The notes beneath the pieces are model-generated. The model was not told where the DNA came from, did not search any database, and worked only from the letters and a program-made list of their open reading frames with translations. A stretch of DNA of 13,764 nucleotides from DASQVO01 sp035640715 (GTDB taxonomy: Bacteria; Actinomycetota; Actinomycetes; Streptosporangiales; Streptosporangiaceae), in NCBI GenBank assembly GCA_035640715.1, contig DASQVO010000460.1:1-13764 (forward strand). Reading direction: 5' to 3'. Of the stretch, positions 6,150-10,986 are shown one piece after another. Each line of letters starts with the position of its first letter. The first letter of the stretch is position 1. The position numbers and the translations under genes are program-made.

Positions 6150-6733
6150 TGGCGGATGACTTCGGTGCCGTGCTCAGCGCGGTCGGCCCGCGGTTGCGCG
6201 AGCTGCGTCGCCGCAGCGGCGCGACCCTGGCTGCACTGTCGGAGACCACCGGCATCCCGATCAGCACCTTGTCCCGGCTGGAATCCGGACACCGCAAGCC
6301 CAGCCTCGAACTGCTGCTCCCCCTGGCCAAGGCGCACCAGGTGCCGCTCGACGAGCTCGTCAACGCCCCGCCCAGCGGCGACCCACGGGTGTATCCACGG
6401 CCGATTACCCGCCACGGCATGACGGTCATCCCACTGACCCGCAAACCCGGCGGGCTGCAGGCATTCAAGCAGATCCTGCCCGCCGGGCCGAACGACCTCG
6501 AACCAGACCCTCGCTCGCACGAGGGCTACCACTGGCTGTATGTCCTCAACGGGCGGCTACGCGTGATACTCGGTGACCAAGATCTCGTCCTCACCGCCGG
6601 CGAAGTCGCCGAATTCGACACCCACCTCCCGCACTGGTTCGGCAACGCCGGCCCACAACCGGTCGAGTACCTGAGCATCCTCGGCCCCCAAGGTGAACGC
6701 TTCCACATCCGGGCCCGCTACCGCCGCCGGTGA
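6149..6733 (+). CDS. XRE-family regulator with C-terminal cupin domain
   Basis: A 194-residue regulator. Residues 13-70 are a helix-turn-helix of the XRE/lambda-repressor type, with recognition-helix region ISTLSRLESGHRKPS (38-52). Residues about 115-185 are a cupin barrel with His124, Glu125, His128 and His162 available as metal or ligand contacts (SHEGYHWLYVLNGRLRV, then GEVAEFDTHLPHWFGN). Such proteins sense a small ligand through the cupin and usually control an adjacent gene. Here the divergent neighbours are a FAD-oxidoreductase relic and a broken hydrolase. ATG 6149 is supported by a promoter that places the transcript start there; no proper Shine-Dalgarno exists. Intact, followed by a strong terminator. 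Confidence 0.9.
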   Translation: MADDFGAVLSAVGPRLRELRRRSGATLAALSETTGIPISTLSRLESGHRKPSLELLLPLAKAHQVPLDELVNAPPSGDPRVYPRPITRHGMTVIPLTRKPGGLQAFKQILPAGPNDLEPDPRSHEGYHWLYVLNGRLRVILGDQDLVLTAGEVAEFDTHLPHWFGNAGPQPVEYLSILGPQGERFHIRARYRRR

Positions 6734-6751
6734 CAAGCTCCCGCCTCCCAT

Positions 6752-6763
6752 GTGGGGCCCCAC
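6752..6763. repeat. Perfect 12-bp palindrome after the XRE-cupin gene
   Basis: GTGGGGCCCCAC, self-complementary without a loop, 19 bases after the XRE-cupin stop codon. As RNA it would form only a weak hairpin, so a protein site or chance are both possible. Confidence 0.35.
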
Positions 6764-6812
6764 CACTGCGTCCTTTAGCGATCGCCAGCTGAGACGCACA
6801 AGGACTACGGCG

Positions 6813-6844
6813 GAACCCACGGCCGGTGCCCCGGCCGTGGGTTC
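6813..6844 (+). terminator. Strong hairpin terminator after XRE-cupin gene
   Basis: GAACCCACGGCCGG, loop TGCC, then CCGGCCGTGGGTTC: a perfect 14-bp stem with a 4-base loop and no T-run, as is common in actinomycetes. It begins 80 bases after the regulator's stop and separates it from the exporter gene. Confidence 0.75.
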
Positions 6845-6993
6845 AGACATGTGCCCGCATCGGCGAGCAGCCACCCCGGGAGCACGCTAACGGCGGCATG
6901 AGAGTTCGCTTACCGGTAGCTTTGGCCTGTGCCTGGCCGGGGTGAGAATGATGAACCGGTCGGTCGCATTGTGGTGGACGGCCGAGTGGTCGG

Positions 6994-7049
6994 GGCCGAA
7001 ACCTCAGGCCGAAACCCCCTTGACACCGGCCCGCTCCTTCAGGGATGAA
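6994..7049 (+). promoter_or_regulatory. Tandem GGCCGAAACC repeats next to a TTGACA promoter candidate
   Basis: Two copies of GGCCGAAACC (6994-7003, 7007-7016) have a 13-base period. They are followed at once by TTGACA (7020-7025). A poor -10 (GATGAA, 7044-7049, 18-base spacer) could complete a promoter for the exporter gene. The repeats would then be an activator or repressor site touching the -35. The repeats are seen; the function is inferred. Confidence 0.38.
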
Positions 7050-7100
7050 ACCACTCTCCGTAAGCAGTAGGCCGGGGGAATGGGCCATGCGACCAGGCAG

Positions 7101-7121
7101 TTGATCCCGGCGGCTGATCAA
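7101..7121 (+). promoter_or_regulatory. Inverted repeat in the exporter leader
   Basis: TTGATC, nine bases, GATCAA, ending about five bases before the GGAGGAG ribosome site. It could be an operator of a TetR/MarR-type regulator (common for DHA2 pumps) or a small RNA hairpin. No such regulator gene is in the window. Confidence 0.35.
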
Positions 7122-7140
7122 TCTGTGGAGGAGTGCTCGG

Positions 7141-8679
7141 ATGGCGACAACGCCGACAACGCCCGCCGTTACCCCGGCGGGCAGAGGTATTGGCTTCCGA
7201 TCTGAACGGGGCCCGGTGCTGATCGCGATCATGCTCAGCACCGGCCTCGTGGCACTTGACTCCACGATCATCGCTACCGCCGTCCCGTCTATTGTGCGCG
7301 ATCTAGGCGGGTTCTCCCAGTTCCCCTGGCTGTTCTCGGTCTACCTGCTCACCCAGGCGGTCACCGTGCCGCTGTACGGCAAGTTCGCCGACTCGTTCGG
7401 CCGCAAGCCGGTGATGTTCTTCGGTATCGCGGTCTTTCTGCTCGGCTCGGCCCTGTGCGGAGCGGCCGGGAGCATGCCACTGCTGATCGCCGCCCGCGCC
7501 CTTCAGGGCATCGGAGCCGGTGCGGTGCAGCCGATCAGCATGACGATGGTGGGCGACCTGTACACAGTGGAGGAACGCGCCCGGGTGCAGGGCTACGTCG
7601 CCAGCGTCTGGGGCATCGCCTCGGTGATCGGGCCGACCCTCGGCGGCCTGTTCTCCGAGTACCTGTCCTGGCGACTGATCTTCTTCGTCAACCTGCCGCT
7701 CGGCGCCGTCGCGGCCTGGATGCTGGCCCGCCACTTCTCCGAGCAGGTGGCCCGTAAGAGCCACAAGGTGGACTACGCCGGCGCGGCCACCCTCACCGGC
7801 GGGTTCTCGCTGCTCATCCTCGGCCTGCTGGAGGGCGGGGTGGCGTGGGGCTGGGCCTCGCTGGCGAGCATCGCGATCTTCGTCCTCGGCGTCGCCCTGC
7901 TGGTCGCGTTCTTCCTGGTGGAGCGTCGCGCGTCCGAACCCGTGCTGCCGCCGTGGGTGTTCAGCCGCCGCGTCCTGGCCGGCGGCAACTTGTCCGCGCT
8001 GGGCATCGGCGCGCTGTTGATCGGGCTGAGTTCGTACCTGCCGACCTATGCGGAGGGTGTCCTGGGGAAGAGCGCCGTGGTCTCCGGTTTCGCCCTCGCC
8101 GCACTGACCGTGGGGTGGCCGCTCGCGGCCAGCCTGTGCGGACGCATCTATCTCAGGATCGGGTTCCGGGACACCGCGCTGATCGGCAGCGGGTTCGCCG
8201 TCCTTGGTGCCGTCCTGGTCACGTTGCTGGGTGAGTCCACCTCCATCTGGTTCGTCGCGCTTGCCTCGTTTGTCCTGGGCATCGGGCTCGGCCTGTCCGC
8301 AAGCCCGGTGCTGGTAGCTGCCCAGTCGGTCGTCACCTGGGAGCGGCGTGGCGTGGTGACGGGGGCCAACATGTTCAGCCGGTCGCTGGGCAGCGCGGTC
8401 GGGGCGGCGGTGTTCGGCGCGATCGCCAACGCCAGCCTGGCCGCCAGCTACGCCCACCCGCCGGCGGCCGTGGCAGGCAAGCTGTCCGGCAGCGTGAACG
8501 CCACCAGCCTGACCTTCGGTCCTGCGCCGAAGTCCCAGCTTCCCGCGGTGGCGCGGTTCCTGCGCGGCTCGCTGTACGGGGCCACCCACCACGTGTTCCT
8601 CGGGCTGGTCGTGCTGGCAGTGCTCGGGATCGGCGCGCTGCTGCTGATGCCGCGGCGCGGCGAACCGCACACTCCATAG
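7141..8679 (+). CDS. DHA2-family (EmrB/QacA) drug-proton antiporter, 14 TM
   Basis: A 512-residue MFS permease. Motif D1 is LDSTIIATAVP (39-49) in TM1, motif A is GKFADSFGRK (80-89) between TM2 and TM3, motif B is RALQGIGAGA (119-128), and motif C is the TM5 antiporter signature GIASVIGPTLGG (158-169). This motif set and the length define the 14-TM DHA2 branch, which pumps hydrophobic drugs or dyes out in exchange for protons. ATG 7141 has GGAGGAG eight bases upstream, unlike the leaderless genes around it. It sits alone between terminators, with a long leader carrying repeats, suggesting inducible expression. The substrate cannot be told. The gene looks intact and is the only transporter here. 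Confidence 0.93.
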   Translation: MATTPTTPAVTPAGRGIGFRSERGPVLIAIMLSTGLVALDSTIIATAVPSIVRDLGGFSQFPWLFSVYLLTQAVTVPLYGKFADSFGRKPVMFFGIAVFLLGSALCGAAGSMPLLIAARALQGIGAGAVQPISMTMVGDLYTVEERARVQGYVASVWGIASVIGPTLGGLFSEYLSWRLIFFVNLPLGAVAAWMLARHFSEQVARKSHKVDYAGAATLTGGFSLLILGLLEGGVAWGWASLASIAIFVLGVALLVAFFLVERRASEPVLPPWVFSRRVLAGGNLSALGIGALLIGLSSYLPTYAEGVLGKSAVVSGFALAALTVGWPLAASLCGRIYLRIGFRDTALIGSGFAVLGAVLVTLLGESTSIWFVALASFVLGIGLGLSASPVLVAAQSVVTWERRGVVTGANMFSRSLGSAVGAAVFGAIANASLAASYAHPPAAVAGKLSGSVNATSLTFGPAPKSQLPAVARFLRGSLYGATHHVFLGLVVLAVLGIGALLLMPRRGEPHTP

Positions 8680-8705
8680 CAAAAGGAATACAGGTAGCCA
8701 GGCAG

Positions 8706-8729
8706 CCGGCACGGGGTATTAGGTGCCGG
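8706..8729 (+). terminator. Small hairpin after the exporter gene
   Basis: CCGGCAC, ten bases, GTGCCGG: a perfect 7-bp stem 27 bases after the exporter stop. It probably acts together with the longer hairpin at 8745-8788. Confidence 0.5.
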
Positions 8730-8744
8730 GCCGAAGGCTTCAGG

Positions 8745-8788
8745 CCGGTCAGTGTGGCTGGGCCGTTAGCTCAGCCCGGCCTGACCGG
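8745..8788 (+). terminator. Long hairpin terminator between exporter and PPOX gene
   Basis: CCGGTCA pairs with TGACCGG and, after a 4-base bulge (GTGT), GGCTGGGC pairs with GCCCGGCC (one G-T). This makes a 15-bp interrupted stem with a 10-base loop. It lies upstream of the next gene's promoter hexamer (8812), so it should isolate the two units. Confidence 0.62.
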
Positions 8789-8811
8789 ACCGGGCCGCTG
8801 CCCGGCGCTGC

Positions 8812-8824
8812 TACCGTGCCGCCA
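8812..8824 (+). promoter_or_regulatory. -10 element of the PPOX gene, leaderless arrangement
   Basis: TACCGT (8812-8817) ends six bases before the ATG at 8824. No Shine-Dalgarno is present in the preceding 20 bases and no good -35 is seen. This is the same TANNNT-N6-start pattern as at 71 and 9816, so a leaderless mRNA is likely. Confidence 0.42.
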
Positions 8825-9219
8825 TGGGAATCCGGCTCAGTGAAGCGACGCTCAGGCTGCTCGACGGGAAGAACTACGCGGTGCTGGCGACGGTGAATCC
8901 CGACGGCAGCCCGCAGACCTCCGTCATGTGGGTCGGCCGGGACGGCGGCGACCTGCTGTTCTCGACCGTGGAGGGGCGGGTGAAGCACCGGAACATGCTG
9001 CGCGACCCGCGCGTCAGCGTCACAGTACTCGACTCGGAGGATCCGGAGAACTACGTCGAGTTGCGTGGCCGGGTGTCGATGACGCAAGACGTCGGCCGGC
9101 GGGTCGATACCGGGCTTTCCTGGAAGTACGACGGCAAGGACCCTGGTGAGGACCGGCCTGGAGCCGTTCGCGTGGTCGTGCGGATGGTGGTGGAGAAGGC
9201 TACTGGATACGCGGCATAA
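8824..9219 (+). CDS. PPOX-class F420-dependent oxidoreductase (split beta-barrel)
   Basis: A 131-residue protein of the flavin/deazaflavin oxidoreductase (FDOR-B) split-barrel family related to pyridoxamine-phosphate oxidase. Recognisable parts are YAVLATVNPDGSPQTSVMW (18-36), where NPDGSPQ is the characteristic turn; FSTVEGRVKHRNMLRDPRVS, whose Lys/Arg cluster binds the cofactor phosphates; and the C-terminal RVVVRMVVEKATGYAA. Such enzymes usually use F420, sometimes FMN, to reduce small aromatic or quinone-like compounds; the actual substrate is unknown. Length is normal for the family. The start is fixed by the TACCGT hexamer six bases before it. It is monocistronic, ending 61 bases before a symmetrical terminator. 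Confidence 0.88.
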   Translation: MGIRLSEATLRLLDGKNYAVLATVNPDGSPQTSVMWVGRDGGDLLFSTVEGRVKHRNMLRDPRVSVTVLDSEDPENYVELRGRVSMTQDVGRRVDTGLSWKYDGKDPGEDRPGAVRVVVRMVVEKATGYAA

Positions 9220-9279
9220 ACCCAGGTACGGCCGTGAGCCGGAATCCTGATGACGGCAGCCGGGTGCCCGATGGGTGCG

Positions 9280-9311
9280 CCGTGGGCCCCCTGCGCTGCG
9301 GGGGCCCACGG
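9280..9311. terminator. Bidirectional hairpin terminator
   Basis: CCGTGGGCCCCC, loop TGCGCTGC, then GGGGGCCCACGG: a perfect 12-bp stem. It lies between the convergent PPOX gene (stop at 9219) and the minus-strand glycosidase relic (stop at 9331), so it can serve both. Confidence 0.75.
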
Positions 9312-9330
9312 TTACCTTCTCGGTGAGCGG

Positions 9331-9591
9331 TTAGGACTGGACGGTGACCTGGACTGGTGCGGAGGTCAGCACCGTGATGATCGCGTCGGTGGTGGGCTGG
9401 ATGATCACGGCGTGGTCCCCGATACCGCTGACCACCTCGACTTGCTGGCCTGGCCACGGGTTCTTCACTCGCAGCAGGCCGCTGGTCCCGGCCTCGATCG
9501 CCGCGGTAACCAGCTAGCCGTTCTCGACCTGCACGTCGACCTTGTCGTTCTTCTGGATGTAAACCGTGCCGCTGCCGTCCCAGCCGGCCGG
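9331..9591 (-). pseudogene. Secreted glycoside hydrolase (GH95-like) C-terminal remnant with in-frame TAG
   Basis: The minus strand reads PAGWDGSGTVYIQKND and KVDVQVENG, then TAG (9516-9514). It continues in the same frame as LVTAAIEAGTSGLLRVKNPW, PGQQVEVVSGIGDHAVIIQP and finally QVTVQS with a stop at 9331. The 'G.LRV.NPWPGQ.V.VV' pattern recalls the last beta-domain of GH95-type alpha-fucosidases and related (alpha/alpha)6 glycosidases of actinomycetes. Only about 85 of 700 or more residues survive, and the catalytic barrel is absent. Upstream (9592 on) the frame is unrelated. Family assignment is by memory of the C-terminal pattern, so moderate; that it is a broken gene tail is firmer. Confidence 0.5.
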
Positions 9592-9815
9592 CCAGGCCGG
9601 CGAGCCGGATGCTCGCGCCCGTGCCCGGCAACCCTGCCAACGCCGGGTACTGGTGGCACGACCCGCACTACATCGAGGAGGGCTCACGCAGTTGCTGCGT
9701 GGCGTAAGCCACGGCCCGGCTTGACCGTCAGCGCCGCGCCCTTTTCTGGGGAAAGCGCCACAGGACACGGGCTCATCAACATCGCCGATCGGTAGATCAA
9801 CTCCCTGCGGGAGGC
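9592..9815. other. Intergenic debris before the lipoprotein gene
   Basis: A 32-codon plus frame (ATG 9609, stop 9705-9707) includes GNPANAGYWWHDPHYIEEGS, whose Trp/His/Tyr content is protein-like. It has no ribosome site and no family I recognise; it may be another gene fragment. No other feature is seen until the promoter hexamer at 9816. Confidence 0.3.
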
Positions 9816-9828
9816 TAGGCTGCAGCGG
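9816..9828 (+). promoter_or_regulatory. -10 element of the lipoprotein gene, leaderless arrangement
   Basis: TAGGCT (9816-9821) ends six bases before the GTG at 9828. A GGAGG at 9810-9814 is 13 bases from the GTG, too far for normal ribosome binding and overlapping the promoter. No convincing -35 is seen. Confidence 0.36.
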
Positions 9829-10907
9829 TGGTATGGGCTGCTAGACACACCAGACTGATCCGCGCCAGCCAGGTGATCGTCGTCATCGTCGGAGCCCTCG
9901 TGCTTGTCGCCGCCTGCACAAGCTCCCCGCAGGGACCTGGGACGACATCAACGAAGGGGGCAATCCCCACCCGGTCTGCGACCGACGCCCCCAGCACCAC
10001 CGCCCCCAGCACCACGGCCCCCAGTACGACCGCCCCTGCCAGTACCGCCCGACCTGGTAAGGCAGGCACTTACCAGGTCGGTGAGCGGCAACTGCCCCCC
10101 TTCGACGAACTGACCCCCACCGGCGATCAGCGCACGCTGGTGATTAAGATCCAGTACCCGCTGGCGCAGGGGTCAGCGTCGCAGCCGGCGTCCGGCCCGT
10201 TTCCGCTGCTCCTGTTCGCCCCCGGGTTCATGTACTGCGGCGACACATACGAGCACCTCTTGGATACCTGGGCCAGCGCCGGCTACGTGGTCGCGGCGGT
10301 GAACTTCCCGTACACGGACTGCCAGGCCGGCTCAGCCCTCAACGAATCGGACATCGTGAACCAGCCAGCGGACATGTCCTATGTGCTCAGCAGGCTGCTG
10401 CAGCTCAGCACCCAGTCGGGTAATGTGCTCTCCGGCCTGCTGAACCCCCACGAGGTTGCCGCAGCCGGTCACTCCGACGGCGGGGACACGGTCGCTGCCC
10501 TCGCGGCCAACACCTGCTGTCGGGATACCCGGCTGAAAGCCGTGGCTGTGCTCTCAGGGGCTGTGGCCGGGTTCCCCGGGAAATACTTCTCGCATGGCGC
10601 GCCGCCGATGCTGTTCACGCAGGGCAGCGCGGATAAGACCAACCCGCCATCGGCAAGCGTCACGCTGTATAAAGCGGACAGGGCTAACGCCAGGTACTAC
10701 TTCGACCTGTTCGGTGCGGACCACATGGCGCCGTATGCGGGCACGAACCCGACGGAGCGGCTCGTCGCCCGCGTCACCCTGGCTTTCTTCGACCGTTACG
10801 TGCTCGGCCAGACCGGTGCACTGACGACGATGATGACACGGTATGGCAACGACAGCCATACCGCCGACCTGGTCGATGGCAGCCAGCTCCCGCCTGGTGC
10901 AGGCTGA
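9828..10907 (+). CDS. Lipoprotein alpha/beta hydrolase (PAF-acetylhydrolase/chlorophyllase-like)
   Basis: A 359-residue exported enzyme. A lipoprotein signal (basic start, hydrophobic 16-26, lipobox LVAAC with Cys30) anchors it outside the membrane. A Ser/Thr/Pro linker (31-76) with three APSTT repeats follows. The catalytic domain has the oxyanion loop FAPGFMYCG (130-138), the nucleophile Ser216 in GHSDGGD, and probable Asp269 (QGSADKT) and His299 (GADHMAP). Five cysteines (137, 165, 230, 231 and the lipid Cys30) suggest disulfides, in keeping with export. The layout resembles plasma PAF-acetylhydrolase/dienelactone-hydrolase-like esterases; the substrate is unknown. GTG 9828 is supported by the TAGGCT hexamer six bases upstream. 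Intact and convergent with the large gene that follows. Confidence 0.87.
   Translation: MVWAARHTRLIRASQVIVVIVGALVLVAACTSSPQGPGTTSTKGAIPTRSATDAPSTTAPSTTAPSTTAPASTARPGKAGTYQVGERQLPPFDELTPTGDQRTLVIKIQYPLAQGSASQPASGPFPLLLFAPGFMYCGDTYEHLLDTWASAGYVVAAVNFPYTDCQAGSALNESDIVNQPADMSYVLSRLLQLSTQSGNVLSGLLNPHEVAAAGHSDGGDTVAALAANTCCRDTRLKAVAVLSGAVAGFPGKYFSHGAPPMLFTQGSADKTNPPSASVTLYKADRANARYYFDLFGADHMAPYAGTNPTERLVARVTLAFFDRYVLGQTGALTTMMTRYGNDSHTADLVDGSQLPPGAG
9987..10031 (+). repeat. Three tandem 15-bp units encoding APSTT
   Basis: GCCCCCAGCACCACC, then the same with a final ACG, then a third unit with two further changes. All three encode Ala-Pro-Ser-Thr-Thr in the extracellular linker of the lipoprotein. 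Being in-frame, copy-number changes would alter only the linker length. Confidence 0.75.
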
Positions 10908-10944
10908 CAGGCGCCGGTTCTCCTGACGTGGCCGGGGGTGATAG

Positions 10945-10966
10945 GCCCGCTGGATCCTCCGTGGGC
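10945..10966. terminator. Weak hairpin between convergent genes
   Basis: GCCCGC, ten-base loop, GTGGGC: a 6-bp stem (one G-T pair) in the 79-base gap between the lipoprotein stop and the stop of the large minus-strand gene. It is the only hairpin I see there and could weakly serve both directions. Confidence 0.3.
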
Positions 10967-10986
10967 AGTGGCTGCGTGAGGCGGTG

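Larger units (their letters stand above)
6734..7140. other. Long leader/intergenic region before the exporter gene
   Basis: This holds a perfect 12-bp palindrome (GTGGGGCCCCAC, 6752-6763), a strong terminator (6813-6844), two direct copies of GGCCGAAACC (6994-7003, 7007-7016) just before a TTGACA (7020-7025), and an inverted repeat next to the exporter's ribosome site. No gene is supported. A short plus frame near 6890-6950 (ANGGMRVRLPVALACAWPG, then stops) and the following CTCCTTCAGGGATGAAACC faintly recall the right end of IS200/IS605 tnpB elements, but this is weak. Confidence 0.45.

Noticed and set aside
7020..7060. CRISPR-repeat-like string ending GGGATGAAACC
   Set aside because: Only one copy is present and no spacer-repeat periodicity exists in the window.
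7303..8712. Minus-strand 469-codon frame opposite the exporter
   Set aside because: Gln/Arg/His/Asp-rich translation is typical of antisense to a membrane protein; the plus strand has all DHA2 motifs.
9200..9795. Two longer frames over the glycosidase relic (plus 9250-9795, minus 9200-9640)
   Set aside because: Neither shows protein-like composition or motifs, whereas the third frame carries the NPWPGQ-type pattern.
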